Numbered from the stretch's first letter, positions 1 to 8,883 are shown. The stretch is 64,000 nt of DNA from Paenibacillus sp. N3.4 (GCF_008017805.1 NZ_VRTT01000015.1:1-64000), one strand, 5' to 3'. Translations and numbers: made by a program. Notes: generated by a model not told the origin, from the letters alone.

Positions 1-20
1 CATGATGTAATCCCCTCCGG
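1..20 (-). promoter_or_regulatory. RBS and start codon of a leftward gene leaving the window
   Basis: Read on the minus strand, a GGAGGGG box is followed after about eight bases by ATG at positions 3-1. This is the expected spacing for a gene running off the left edge. Only the start codon is inside the window, so no product can be named. A strong minus-strand hairpin lies about 40 bases upstream. Confidence 0.55.
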
Positions 21-37
21 TGCTTACTCTAGTATAC

Positions 38-93
38 AAAAAAAGGTACCCACAGTCTGAACACTTTTTCAAAGTGTCCAGACTGTGGGTACC
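38..93 (-). terminator. Strong hairpin with T-tract, leftward terminator or leader attenuator
   Basis: A perfect 15-bp outer stem (45-59 with 79-93) continues, after one mismatch, into a further seven pairs around a three-base loop. On the minus strand it is followed by seven T. It lies just upstream of the leftward start codon at position 3, so it may end an upstream transcript or act as a leader attenuator for that gene. Confidence 0.7.
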
Positions 94-273
94 AGTGTAA
101 ACCTTATAGCCTTTTTCATAATCCGAAGTGTATGAAAGAAACAATAACTAAAGCTTATTATCTTCCAGATGTAGTTAGAAGGTCCAATGAAGAGGATATC
201 GCTAAACCCAGACTCAAAGACCCGGAATTGTAACGATCATAATCGTTTTGGTTCCAGCCGCGAGGATCCATTC

Positions 274-497
274 CAAGTTCTCGCCTGCCCTCTCCTTTTT
301 CATCTCCGTAAGTATGTTTTTCATTCTTACAGAACCGTTTCCGGACTTCTCTCACTCTATAACGCTGGAAAACAGCGTTACAAGTCAAGTTCCCACTCGT
401 TCTGTCCTTTTCCACCTCTGTAAGTATGTTTTTCATTCTTACAGAGTCGTTTCCGGACTTCTATCACTCTATAACGCTGAAAAACAGCGTTACAACT
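274..497. repeat. Two tandem copies of a 112-bp intergenic repeat
   Basis: Sequence from 274 to 385 recurs at 386 to 497 with a period of exactly 112 bp and a modest number of mismatches. Each unit holds two small inverted repeats, GTAAG...CTTAC and TAACGCTG-N5-CAGCGTTA. Short open frames across the repeat on both strands look fortuitous. No gene is supported here. Confidence 0.8.
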
Positions 498-867
498 TTA
501 ATAATTTAAATTTTAGCCTCAATCATAGCTATAGTATCCTTTTGAGCCTCTATATGGTTATCTTATTCACCTTTTAAAGGCTCCGAAAAATAATTTAGAT
601 GTCATTATTTCATATTTACATACACTAGGGTTGCTTAATATCAGCTGAATATTCATAAATTTCCGCCTTTATTAAATCCAAGCATAAAAATATTTTAAAA
701 TGGAATGGCAGGTAGTTCCTACCCTTCATCCACTAAAAAGGACAATCACGTGGAAAAGGATACCCCATTTTCTTCATTTGGTAGCAGCGATGTTGGGTGC
801 ATGACTGAATAGAGCACAACCGCATATTATAGTGAATTTGTCATACTTTACAATAATATCCTACAAT
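498..867. other. AT-rich intergenic region without a recognisable gene
   Basis: About 370 bases separate the tandem repeat from the first lipoprotein gene. No convincing coding frame, RNA or long repeat was seen. The last part presumably carries the promoter of the downstream gene, but no clear -35/-10 pair was identified. Confidence 0.5.
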
Positions 868-878
868 GGAGGTTACTC

Positions 879-1223
879 ATGGGAAAATGGATGCCCTTGT
901 TTGTACTATTGATTTCCTTTATTCTTTCAAGTTGTACTTCCGATGAAAATGATATCCCTTCTGAAAATCAGGCCATAAAAGTGATTATTTTACAAGGAGT
1001 TCAATATCGTGTCACTGAGGAAACCATCGATGTAAAAGCCATTGAGCAGAAAGTTGGACAAGTTCATTCCTATTCCAATAAGCGCGGCGAACACTATATT
1101 GTCGATGCTTTTTCTAATGCATTTCCGGTTGGAACAGAACTTTACAAAATAAAAGATGATCAGGTCGATTTGGCTATTGCTGTACAAACAAATGCCTTGT
1201 ATTTACGCGCAGTAAAAAGATAA
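879..1223 (+). CDS. Small lipoprotein of unknown function
   Basis: A 114-residue protein begins at ATG with a GGAGG box eight bases upstream. A hydrophobic N-terminus ends in LSSC, a lipobox with Cys at about residue 19, so the mature protein is probably lipid-anchored on the outer face of the membrane. The remaining 95 residues are hydrophilic and include a segment around FPVGTELYKIKDD, reminiscent of small Bacillus/Paenibacillus surface lipoproteins that lack an assigned function. It is followed after 84 bases by a second exported-protein gene on the same strand. No function can be assigned. Confidence 0.75.
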   Translation: MGKWMPLFVLLISFILSSCTSDENDIPSENQAIKVIILQGVQYRVTEETIDVKAIEQKVGQVHSYSNKRGEHYIVDAFSNAFPVGTELYKIKDDQVDLAIAVQTNALYLRAVKR

Positions 1224-1307
1224 TAGTTATACCCCGCCTCAAAAACAAAACAATATACAAACTTCCCACGTCAAATAATAAGAATTGTTGGGCTTGGGGG
1301 GATAAAA

Positions 1308-2128
1308 TTGAAAAAGATTTTGTTTGGTTTAGCTTGTGCTTTTGCCCTAGCCGGAATGTATGCTGTATATGTCACTAATAATAAAAAGTCCGCTAGTACC
1401 ACTACTAACAAACAGGTTGAATCTCTACAAATTATTCGTAAAATAAATGATGTTGATGTCGATCAAGATGGCAAAAATGACGAGATCCTCTTATATTACA
1501 AAAGCTCTCAAAGAGAGGTTGGCTTACAGATCAAAGACGCGCAAGCTAAACTTTTAACGGTTGAGAGTGAAAAGCAGATTTTCAATCCCCAACCAAGTGA
1601 TCAATATGTTTTTCAGTTATTTACCGAAGGAAACAAAATTTTAGTAGGAGTCACCTATTCTCATACCAATAAATACGGTTCTACTTCAAAAATAGATGCT
1701 TATGAATACAAAGATCATCTTTTATCTCCCTTATGGTCATCTGATGACGAATTACAAAAACGAATAATTATTAACAGTTATAACGAAGAAGTCATATCAT
1801 GGATGTCAGGATGAATGAGGAAATAAAGAAACTCACATTAGATCACGAAGAAGAATTGGCTTATTTGGCTTTTATAAATGCTCAGAAAGAAAATGGACAA
1901 ACTGAACTGGCATTAAATATGAGAATTACTCCTCAATTTACCTTCTTTGATTATAATCATGATGGCATCAAGGAACTCATAACCAAAACCATAGTAAGTT
2001 TTGAGGCCTGCCCAATTACTAAAACGTACTATTCAACCTATCGATTCTCGAAAGATGGTATTAGGCAGCTCGAAGGTTGGTTTCATGGGAGTTACCTTCC
2101 TACAGAACTGAATATCCCTTTTGATTAG
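1308..2128 (+). pseudogene. VCBS/FG-GAP-like exported protein, split by a frameshift
   Basis: Two overlapping frames read as one protein. The first (TTG start at 1308 behind GGGGGG, to 1814) has an N-terminal hydrophobic anchor and a calcium-loop-like DVDQDGKND. The second (1799-2128) has a second such motif, FDYNHDGIKE. Proteins of this kind in related bacteria carry both motifs in one chain, so the break near 1797 most likely reflects one missing base. Corrected, the product would be about 270 residues, membrane-anchored and extracellular. A true pair of coupled genes is less likely because the second frame lacks its own ribosome-binding site. Function is unknown. Confidence 0.65.
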
Positions 2129-2140
2129 AAAAGGGGACTA

Positions 2141-3001
2141 TCATGTAATGTCCTTATTATACTTGCATTCTGTACGCTTTGGGCGTGATTCCCCGAACGG
2201 CCTTAAATACTCGACAAAGTAGGACCCATTCAGAAAGCCAACCTCCTGTGCAATGAAACTGGCCGTTTTCGTGCTTGTTTCCAGAAGCAAACAAGCCTCC
2301 TTCAATCTGCGAGAAATAATATATTCCGTAATCGAACTGCCCATAGACTGTCGAAAAGTATGGGACAAATAGTAGGTAGACAAGTGCAAATCTTCGGACA
2401 TCCGATTTAAATCAAACTTTTCCTTATAATGAAGCTCGATCCACTCTATCATCAATACGACCGTCTGGCTGTAACGCGGCATCAACTTGCCTGTTAGAGA
2501 TTTATAGATCACTTTCTCGCATAGCTCAAGGAGCTGCAGCATGGACAATAGAGACAACATAAACTCTTCTTGTTGTTGACCAGAGGAAACTTTCGAAAGC
2601 CTCTCATGCAAACGTTCATATAGAATTGCAAAATGATGCTGCTCCGGTATGACCTGGCATGTTAATGGCTGCTTCCAAAGGAGGTTAAACCATTTGCGGA
2701 TACCGTTAAAAGACAGCAGCGCAGCATCCAACACATAGGGATCGAACATGAGAACGGAGCGGATGAAAGGCCCTTTTATTTGAATGCGGTGCAATTGAAA
2801 GGGTTGAAAAACTAACAAAGTACCCGGTCTTATTTCCAACACTTGCTTGTTTATTTTCACACTGCCATGACCTTCATACACATAGAGAAATTCCATACAA
2901 GGATGTGCATGATGGATTTCCCATATCTGCTTGCGACTAGACTTATTATGGTTCAAATGAAAGGGTTCTTTCCTGACATCAACACGCGTACTTAATTTCA
3001 A
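2141..3001 (-). pseudogene. AraC-family regulator with an out-of-frame C-terminus
   Basis: The 286-residue product has an N-terminal cupin-like sensor region (about 20-110) and a C-terminal AraC HTH pair (about 180-280), typical of sugar-responsive regulators in Paenibacillus. The last 20 or so residues do not fit the family. If one T is restored in the run at 2205-2207, the frame reads KAVRGITPKAYRMQV and stops at 2157, exactly the usual end of the second HTH. As it stands the second helix-turn-helix is damaged. The gene is convergent with the preceding gene and no target is evident. Confidence 0.75.
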
Positions 3002-3125
3002 CAGCTATCCCTCCATTGGATGAACTATTTGGTACCCGTAATCATGTGCAAATCGTAACATACTCTTTCAAGATAGGATTGTGTAAATCCAAGGCTTCTG
3101 GTGTTTTTCTCATATTCATGAAAAA

Positions 3126-3172
3126 CCTGTATCTGTTTGCTTCCCACAAGCGAGAAGAACCACAGATACAGG
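3126..3172 (-). terminator. Rho-independent terminator after the YpbF-like gene
   Basis: An 11-bp stem (CCTGTATCTGT with ACAGATACAGG) encloses a smaller GCTT/AAGC stem. On the minus strand it is followed by five T, placing it correctly to end the leftward gene at 3208. Confidence 0.8.
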
Positions 3173-3207
3173 CTATGACGTCCAACCCCAACGTAACAGA
3201 TGGGCAG

Positions 3208-3651
3208 TTAGCTTTTATAAATCACATTTATATCGTATTCCTTCTGCAAAAAACTTGAAATTTGGTCACGCGACTCCGATTTCACATCACATAACCAGGA
3301 AGCATCCAGTCTATCGATCGTTTCCATTCTTAAGTTCTCATACTTCGTTTTTGCCTTTTCCGTTTGCGTCATGCGATTTCTTGTAAAAACAAACAATGAG
3401 ATACAAACTAAGATCATATAACATAAATAGGTATTAGAAATGAGCAAATCTATCATTTTCATCGCATTTCCATCCGAATTCACCAAAACTTGTTTGTAAA
3501 AGGAAACCATGCAAAAAAAGCCAAGTCCACCCGTCAAAATGGCATATAAAGGCTGCTGGGATTTTAGTTTGTCCCATTTTTGTTTTCTCTCCTGCAATTC
3601 TTTTAACAATCCAATCGTATCATCACTTAAATTGAGTTCTGGCCAATGCAT
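3208..3651 (-). CDS. YpbF-like membrane protein (DUF2663)
   Basis: A protein of about 147 residues with a soluble N-terminal segment, two hydrophobic membrane helices (roughly residues 38-58 and 72-92) and a charged, probably coiled C-terminal half. Layout and sequence character match the DUF2663/YpbF family of Bacillus, whose function is not established. The start at 3651 (MHWPEL) is preferred because GGGGGG lies eight bases upstream; an alternative in-frame ATG at 3675 has no such signal. It is a single-gene unit between two terminators. Confidence 0.7.
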   Translation of the reverse strand: MHWPELNLSDDTIGLLKELQERKQKWDKLKSQQPLYAILTGGLGFFCMVSFYKQVLVNSDGNAMKMIDLLISNTYLCYMILVCISLFVFTRNRMTQTEKAKTKYENLRMETIDRLDASWLCDVKSESRDQISSFLQKEYDINVIYKS

Positions 3652-3710
3652 GGGACATTCCCCCCTGATACCCATCGTATGCAGGGTTGCTCAATTTCTT
3701 TCCATAAAAA

Positions 3711-3760
3711 AAAGACCAAGCCGCATATCTCTCCCCTTATAGAGATACGCGCTGGTCTTT
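3711..3760 (-). terminator. Terminator between the YdjO-like and YpbF-like genes
   Basis: An AAAGACCA/TGGTCTTT stem extends inward through a second paired segment, with a run of T on the minus strand. It ends the leftward gene whose stop codon is at 3770. Confidence 0.8.
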
Positions 3761-3769
3761 GATTGGCAA

Positions 3770-4003
3770 TTAGAAACGTTTCTTACCTACAAGAAACTTT
3801 TTATTTCCTTTTTTAGCGGCTACCGGCACATGCTTATAGCTGCGAACCATCGGATTTTTACATAGTGGACAAGGTGGTAAAGCTTCCGTAACGAATTCTT
3901 TGCGAACCCATGCTTTACAATCTGTCTCTTTACATTTCCATATTTCAATCTGTTCTAGTTCTGGTTTCTGTTCTTCTGTCACGGTACTCGTTGGTGTTGG
4001 CAT
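3770..4003 (-). CDS. ydjO: YdjO-like cold-inducible zinc-ribbon protein
   Basis: This 77-residue protein has a WKCKETDCKAW segment (CX4C) followed by CPLC, giving a four-cysteine zinc ribbon at about residues 23-50, and a very basic C-terminal tail. This arrangement is characteristic of the Bacillus YdjO family, described as cold-inducible, whose biochemical role is unknown. Binding of nucleic acid is plausible from the basic tail but is an inference. The gene stands alone and is closed by a terminator. Confidence 0.8.
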   Translation of the reverse strand: MPTPTSTVTEEQKPELEQIEIWKCKETDCKAWVRKEFVTEALPPCPLCKNPMVRSYKHVPVAAKKGNKKFLVGKKRF

Positions 4004-4156
4004 TTCAGTATGTGCTCCCTGCTTCGTATATTAGACTACTAATTATTATACAGATCAGTTCGAATATCAAGTCTTCCTTGTCCAAATTTATTTACCAATG
4101 GTAAAATGAATCAGGCGGTTACAATTTAGACACAGAAAAAAAGGTAGGATCATCAA

Positions 4157-5422
4157 ATGGCGCAATTTCTTCACGAATGGAAATCACAGTTTAACGGCTA
4201 CAGTCGGAACATCATGTTATTTTTTTGGTTTAATTTCGTATGGAATTTAGGATTAGGGATGTTCGGGCTTGTTTATAATTTGTATGTCCGAAGTCTGGGT
4301 TATGATCAAACCACAGTCGGCAGCATGGTTGGCATTTCTTCCCTTGCAGCAGCTATTATCCTTATCCCTGCCGGCCTTATGAATGATCGATTTGGACCTA
4401 AGCGTGTTATTTCTTTCGGTCTTATTTGTGTCCTTGTTGCATTAACAGCTCGTTCTCTCATTGATGTTAAAGAAGGTATGCTCGTCGCTTCTTTCTTGAG
4501 CGGGATGTCGCTAGCCGTCGTCTCGGCAACCATTTTGCCTTTTATGGCGAATAATTCTTCTCCGCAGCAGCGCGTCCATTTATTCAGCTTTAATATGGCG
4601 TTGGTCATGATTGCCAATGTTGTTGGCATCGCACTTGGAGGCGTGCTTTGCGACTTTTTCCAATTCATCATCGGTTTAGACGAAATTAGAAGCTTACGTT
4701 TTACACTGCTCGTTGGTGTTGTCTTCGCTTCACTTGGTGTTATTCCAATTGCTTTATTCGAGAAAGGCAAAGACGTACAACAGACGCAGCGCCAAGCATT
4801 CCATTGGAAGGACATGTGGCGTCAACATAAGCCGTCTCTGCAAGTCATTGCTATTTTCTGTTTCCTTGGTTTATTATCCTCGACGGCCGGGGGCATGATT
4901 GTTCCTTATTTAAATGTATATTTTGAGGATCGATTTGAGGCTTCCAAGTCAGCTATTGGCATCGTCGTATCCTTAGGCCAAGGCGCTACCGCCGTTGCCT
5001 TTCTAATTGGGCCCATGATTGCCAAAAGATTTGGAGAAGTAAAATCCGTTGTGTATCTGCAGCTCAGCTCCATTCCTTTTCTGCTTTTAACGGCTTTCTC
5101 GGCCAACTTTTACTTGTCGTCAGGGGGATATTTGTTCCGTCAAGCCTTGATGAATGCAGCGAACCCTTTTTACAATTCAATTAAAATGAGTTATGTGCAC
5201 CGCTCACTTCGCGGACTCGCGTCAAGTTCAGGAGAAGCTGTCTTTAACCTCGGGTGGTTCTTGGCATCCCCCGTCAGTACAGGTCTTGTTTTCCGTTATG
5301 GATCTTATTATGGGTACGCTTATGCGTTCTGTATTACCGCAGTCGTTTATTCACTTATTTCTTACTTATTTTACTTCTTTTTCGGAAAAAACCGCTTCAA
5401 GCCTGTGGAAGAACCGACTTAA
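4157..5422 (+). CDS. Major facilitator superfamily (MFS) transporter
   Basis: The 421-residue product shows about twelve hydrophobic helices and the loop 2-3 signature DRFGPKRV (about residue 77), typical of 12-helix MFS exporters or symporters. It probably moves a small molecule across the cytoplasmic membrane by proton coupling. The substrate cannot be told from sequence. The gene is monocistronic, starts with ATG behind a weak AGGTAGGA-like box, and ends upstream of a strong two-way terminator shared with the convergent gene. Confidence 0.85.
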   Translation: MAQFLHEWKSQFNGYSRNIMLFFWFNFVWNLGLGMFGLVYNLYVRSLGYDQTTVGSMVGISSLAAAIILIPAGLMNDRFGPKRVISFGLICVLVALTARSLIDVKEGMLVASFLSGMSLAVVSATILPFMANNSSPQQRVHLFSFNMALVMIANVVGIALGGVLCDFFQFIIGLDEIRSLRFTLLVGVVFASLGVIPIALFEKGKDVQQTQRQAFHWKDMWRQHKPSLQVIAIFCFLGLLSSTAGGMIVPYLNVYFEDRFEASKSAIGIVVSLGQGATAVAFLIGPMIAKRFGEVKSVVYLQLSSIPFLLLTAFSANFYLSSGGYLFRQALMNAANPFYNSIKMSYVHRSLRGLASSSGEAVFNLGWFLASPVSTGLVFRYGSYYGYAYAFCITAVVYSLISYLFYFFFGKNRFKPVEEPT

Positions 5423-5514
5423 GCATCTCGGATAAACGACTTCTTCGTCTTTCAGGACGCGCGAGTTTGTTAAGGTAGATGCGAAGCAAACGTATAGACA
5501 TTTACTTTCTCTAC

Positions 5515-5560
5515 AAAGAAGAAACGGAGCTCGCAAACTGCGCGGCTCCGTTTCTTCTTT
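5515..5560. terminator. Bidirectional terminator between convergent genes
   Basis: A perfect 16-bp stem (AAAGAAGAAACGGAGC with its complement) surrounds a 14-base loop. The A/T-rich ends give T-rich tracts on both strands, fitting termination of the MFS gene from the left and the small gene at 5567 from the right. Confidence 0.85.
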
Positions 5561-5566
5561 AGCTTC

Positions 5567-5845
5567 CTAATCAGCATAACCTGCAAAGCCATTTTTCATC
5601 AAATAAGACATCTCAGCTTCGAGGATATTGTCTACATCCAACTCCGTCAACTTTACATCGGGTCGCCCCAAAATATAATCGATAAGCTCATCGCTATCAA
5701 TATCCACTTCACCCTTGGTATTTTCCTCAGCCTTTTTAATGAAAGCTTCTTCATGCTTCAGAACCAGAGCAATCTGCTTCGGATCCAGCTTTGTATGATC
5801 CGCAATGAAGGATAAAAGCTCTTGCTCATTTAACGTCGCGCTCAT
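5567..5845 (-). CDS. Conserved hypothetical small acidic protein
   Basis: A 92-residue acidic protein, MSATLNEQ...GYAD, preceded by an AGGAGATG-like ribosome-binding site. It appears largely helical, with no signal peptide or cysteine motif. An N-terminal segment (LLSFIADHTKLDPKQIALVLKHE, described here by position 10-32) looks like a small helical bundle or helix-turn-helix-like fold. I do not recognise a named family, and no function is offered. It shares a terminator with the MFS gene. Confidence 0.7.
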   Translation of the reverse strand: MSATLNEQELLSFIADHTKLDPKQIALVLKHEEAFIKKAEENTKGEVDIDSDELIDYILGRPDVKLTELDVDNILEAEMSYLMKNGFAGYAD

Positions 5846-5923
5846 TCAGTGTCATCTCCTAGTTATATGTCTGTTCCTATTGTAGCATACATATAAAAGG
5901 CTGCGCACGATTCACAAAGACGC

Positions 5924-6580
5924 CTATGGCTGTTTAAAAACAATCTCATTCTTATCTCTGTTCGCATGTAAATCCCAGTAGGATTCAGCGATGGCATCCG
6001 GATCGAAGAACGTCCCCGGTTTCACGCCTCCGGCAATCGTCACCGTGCCAACGTGAATGCCATGAGGCTGCAATTCCTCTGCTAAAGTGAACGCTAACGA
6101 ACGAATGCCCGCTTTGCCAATAGATAACGAAGTAAGGGCAGCAGCAGGATACAGCGCAAGACCTCCGCCTGTAAACAAAATCGTTCCTTGCTTTCGCTCA
6201 ACAAAGCTAGGAATGACTTGCTTAGCACTAGTTAAGGCGCCGACTACATTTACTTTAAAATCATGAATGAGCTGCTCCTCCGTAAGAGAGGAAGGATTTC
6301 CCTGCACTAATGCAGCTGCGTTGTAAACAAGCACATCCGTTGCCCCATATTCAGCTTGAATATGAGCAAACGCCGCGATTAAGGAATCCGTATCTGAGGC
6401 GTCGGCTTGCACCGAATAAGCCTCAATCTCATTTTCATGGAGTTCTTTCGTGTAGAGCGACAAGGATGGCTCGGATCTTGCTACGAGAACGATACGGTAA
6501 CCTTTAGCGCCAAATTTTCTTGCAACCCCTGCACTCACACCAGGTCCAGCACCGACGAGAACTAAAAGTGGTTTACTCAA
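5924..6580 (-). CDS. Atypical short-chain dehydrogenase/reductase
   Basis: A 218-residue Rossmann protein starting MSKPLLVLVGAGPGVSAGVA, with the nucleotide-binding glycine motif at about residues 10-17 and the NAA structural motif near residue 87. The classical YxxxK catalytic motif is not intact: the region reads SLSIGKAG, keeping the Lys but with no Tyr four residues before it. This pattern occurs in an SDR subgroup I recall with the same GGGLALYP segment, so activity is uncertain. It lies 13 bases downstream of the thioredoxin-like gene and is probably co-transcribed with it. Confidence 0.8.
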   Translation of the reverse strand: MSKPLLVLVGAGPGVSAGVARKFGAKGYRIVLVARSEPSLSLYTKELHENEIEAYSVQADASDTDSLIAAFAHIQAEYGATDVLVYNAAALVQGNPSSLTEEQLIHDFKVNVVGALTSAKQVIPSFVERKQGTILFTGGGLALYPAAALTSLSIGKAGIRSLAFTLAEELQPHGIHVGTVTIAGGVKPGTFFDPDAIAESYWDLHANRDKNEIVFKQP

Positions 6581-6593
6581 TGTTCATCTCTCC

Positions 6594-7220
6594 TTATTTG
6601 ATATTGACTATGGAACGAATAATCTCAATGATGGCTGTTTTCTCTTGCTCATGAGCTTGAGGCCGTTGTTTCTTCAAATAACCGAAAAAAGCCCTTCTCA
6701 CGTCCTCATCCAGCTCGGAGATCGCTTTTGTGCGCCCCTCCCACTCCGGATGTTGATCCCAAAACTCTTCTTTCCACGCCTTATTCAGCTCTGTGATTTG
6801 ATCGGGACGTTCGATGAATACCCCCAATTCCTCGCCTGCTTGATTAAAAAACACATAGGTCGGAATATGATTGCGGCCATCCGGATGCAAATAGCTTTCA
6901 GCAATATCTTGATTGTCAGGATCACGCGGCAAAATATGCAGCTTCAGCTTCTTCGTTTCGTGTTCAATCTTAGCAAAAAGCGGTAAATTCGCCACAACAT
7001 CACCGCACCAATCGTGAGCGAGTACCAGAACATCAATAGGCTCAGATATTTCTTTCAAAAAGGCCAAATCCTGTGCATGTAAGGTATATTGATCATAATT
7101 GGATCGAAGTAAATCTACATTGACTTGGGCGCTATCCACAAACCTCTGGTACGTCCAACCTTCCCGAAAAGCACGCTCTCTTCTTTCCTTAGTAATACCA
7201 CCAACTTTTTGAATACTCAT
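6594..7220 (-). CDS. Thioredoxin-family protein with a single active-site cysteine
   Basis: The start at 7220 (MSIQKVGG) is chosen because GGAGGG lies nine bases upstream; a longer frame to 7307 lacks a signal. The product, about 208 residues, has a thioredoxin-like core with HDWCGDVVANLP near residue 74 and a cis-Pro-type HIPTYVFF segment near 120. The usual CxxC is reduced to one Cys (WCGDV), so it cannot act as a normal dithiol oxidoreductase; a monothiol or binding role is possible. It is cytoplasmic and probably co-transcribed with the SDR gene. Confidence 0.8.
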   Translation of the reverse strand: MSIQKVGGITKERRERAFREGWTYQRFVDSAQVNVDLLRSNYDQYTLHAQDLAFLKEISEPIDVLVLAHDWCGDVVANLPLFAKIEHETKKLKLHILPRDPDNQDIAESYLHPDGRNHIPTYVFFNQAGEELGVFIERPDQITELNKAWKEEFWDQHPEWEGRTKAISELDEDVRRAFFGYLKKQRPQAHEQEKTAIIEIIRSIVNIK

Positions 7221-7419
7221 ACTGGTCATCCCTCCATGAAATGAATAATAAAAAAGACGCAACAAGTCATTGTTCGTCTCCGGTTGTCCGGTATAACAAG
7301 TATACACATTAAATTACTTGGTATTCAAACGTTAGCACACTATGGTCGTTGTGTAAAGAATTACCGTTTCATTCAACTCATTTTGGACCGTTAATATGAT
7401 TCGACTGTAAGCCGCAGTT

Positions 7420-7457
7420 AAAGAAACGACCAAGTACAAACACTTGGTCATTTCTTT
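7420..7457 (-). terminator. Terminator of the leftward sugar-transport operon
   Basis: A 16-bp inverted repeat (AAAGAAACGACCAAGT with ACTTGGTCATTTCTTT, one mismatch) with a six-base loop lies 13 bases beyond the stop codon of the binding-protein gene. The following T-tract is weak. Confidence 0.65.
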
Positions 7458-7469
7458 AGTTGTTAGCTG

Positions 7470-8792
7470 CTATTTAATCTCTTTTCCTATCTTTTCAAGT
7501 TCATCCCATGCTTTTTCCGGTGTTAATTTGTTAAACATCACTTGCTGTCTGATACTCTCATAGCTTAAATCAAACTTATCCCAACCGTTGGCTTTCCCTG
7601 GACCCGGGTCATATGTTTGGGCATCAGGTGCAACTTTGCTGATCATGTCAATGCCCAATTTATCCACAGGTGTAAATTTCGGCTGTAGGTAGGACAAGAT
7701 TGATTTAGAGACCGGTACTCCACGTGCGGTGCCCAGCAGGTCAGCGGCTTCTTGGTCGTTGACGAACCAATCGATGAACTTTTTCGACTCTTCTACGCTT
7801 ACAGAATCAGGACTTACACTAAAATACATGGAGGCTTTCAAGAAGCCGCTCGCTTGCTTGTCGCGCGGAGCTGTCGTAATTTGAATTTGGCCCGGCTTCA
7901 AGGTCTCTGATCCGGCAACCTCTGCCGCGTGAGAAGAACGAACCAAAATTTTATCCTGTCCGAGCAAATCCAATTTGGCGTCTCCCAGCTTATCGGACAC
8001 GGTAACATCCGCAGGCGGTACGAATCCGCCGTCGCGCAGTTCCTTAAATTTAGTCATAAATTCAATAAATGTTTGTTTGTCATAGTTGAATTTGCCGTCT
8101 TGCTTCGGCCAGCCCTTACCTTTGCTTGTCTGGTAAGCATTGTAGAAAACGAAATCGTTCGTGAAGTCAGAAGTGAAGTACTGGTCTTTTCCCAACTTAG
8201 ACTTGGACTCTTTAGCCAGACGAAAGAAATCGTCCCATGTCCAGTTCGCCGGTATCTTAATTCCGAGCTTATCCACCAACGATTTGTTGTAAACCATCCC
8301 ATAAGCATTGTTGCCGAGCGGAACAGCGAACAGCTTGTCTTTGTACTTCCCTGAATTAACGAGCGCAGCATCTATCTCTTTGGTGTTAATGCCTGTTGAG
8401 ATATCTGCTAACCGGTTTGAACTTTCCCAATCTTTAAGCCAGCCCGCATCCAGTTGCACAATGTCCGGCAAATTCTTGGCTGCTGCCATCGTGGCGATCT
8501 TGTCTTGGTAACCGTCGATGCTGGAGTATTCTGGCTCAAAGGTGACATGCGGATTTTTCTTCGTATACAAATCAAGCGCTTTCAAAGTAGCATCATGTCT
8601 GGCCTGAGAACCCCACCATTTAATCCGCAGCTTAACAGGCTTCTTGGCCTCTGGCGCCTTTGTTGCTTGAGACGTTGATACAGCGGTTGCAGCTGCCGTT
8701 GGCTGCTCCTCCTTCTTAACGCCGCATGCGGCGAGAGTAAGCGCCATTGTCAATGACAAACTGCTTAACAACACTTTACGAGGTGCATTCAT
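7470..8792 (-). CDS. Sugar ABC transporter substrate-binding lipoprotein
   Basis: The 440-residue protein has a signal sequence ending in LAACG (lipobox Cys at about residue 23), then a Thr/Ala-rich linker and a family 1 extracellular solute-binding fold (about 55-435). It should be tethered outside the membrane and deliver an oligosaccharide to the MalF/MalG-type permeases encoded upstream in the same leftward operon. It is the last gene of that unit, closed by a hairpin. No ATPase gene is present, which is usual when a shared MsmX-type ATPase is encoded elsewhere. The substrate is unknown; plant or algal uronides are suggested by nearby secreted proteins. Confidence 0.88.
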   Translation of the reverse strand: MNAPRKVLLSSLSLTMALTLAACGVKKEEQPTAAATAVSTSQATKAPEAKKPVKLRIKWWGSQARHDATLKALDLYTKKNPHVTFEPEYSSIDGYQDKIATMAAAKNLPDIVQLDAGWLKDWESSNRLADISTGINTKEIDAALVNSGKYKDKLFAVPLGNNAYGMVYNKSLVDKLGIKIPANWTWDDFFRLAKESKSKLGKDQYFTSDFTNDFVFYNAYQTSKGKGWPKQDGKFNYDKQTFIEFMTKFKELRDGGFVPPADVTVSDKLGDAKLDLLGQDKILVRSSHAAEVAGSETLKPGQIQITTAPRDKQASGFLKASMYFSVSPDSVSVEESKKFIDWFVNDQEAADLLGTARGVPVSKSILSYLQPKFTPVDKLGIDMISKVAPDAQTYDPGPGKANGWDKFDLSYESIRQQVMFNKLTPEKAWDELEKIGKEIK

Positions 8793-8883
8793 GTTTTTTG
8801 TCCCCTTCCTAATATTGAATGTCTACATATTGATAGTAACAATGCACGTGTGCACTGTGTAGGAGAGAGATGTGCAATTCCTT

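Noticed and set aside
274..497. Possible CRISPR array
   Set aside because: Only two units of 112 bp that are repeated over their whole length; there is no repeat-spacer pattern and no cas gene.
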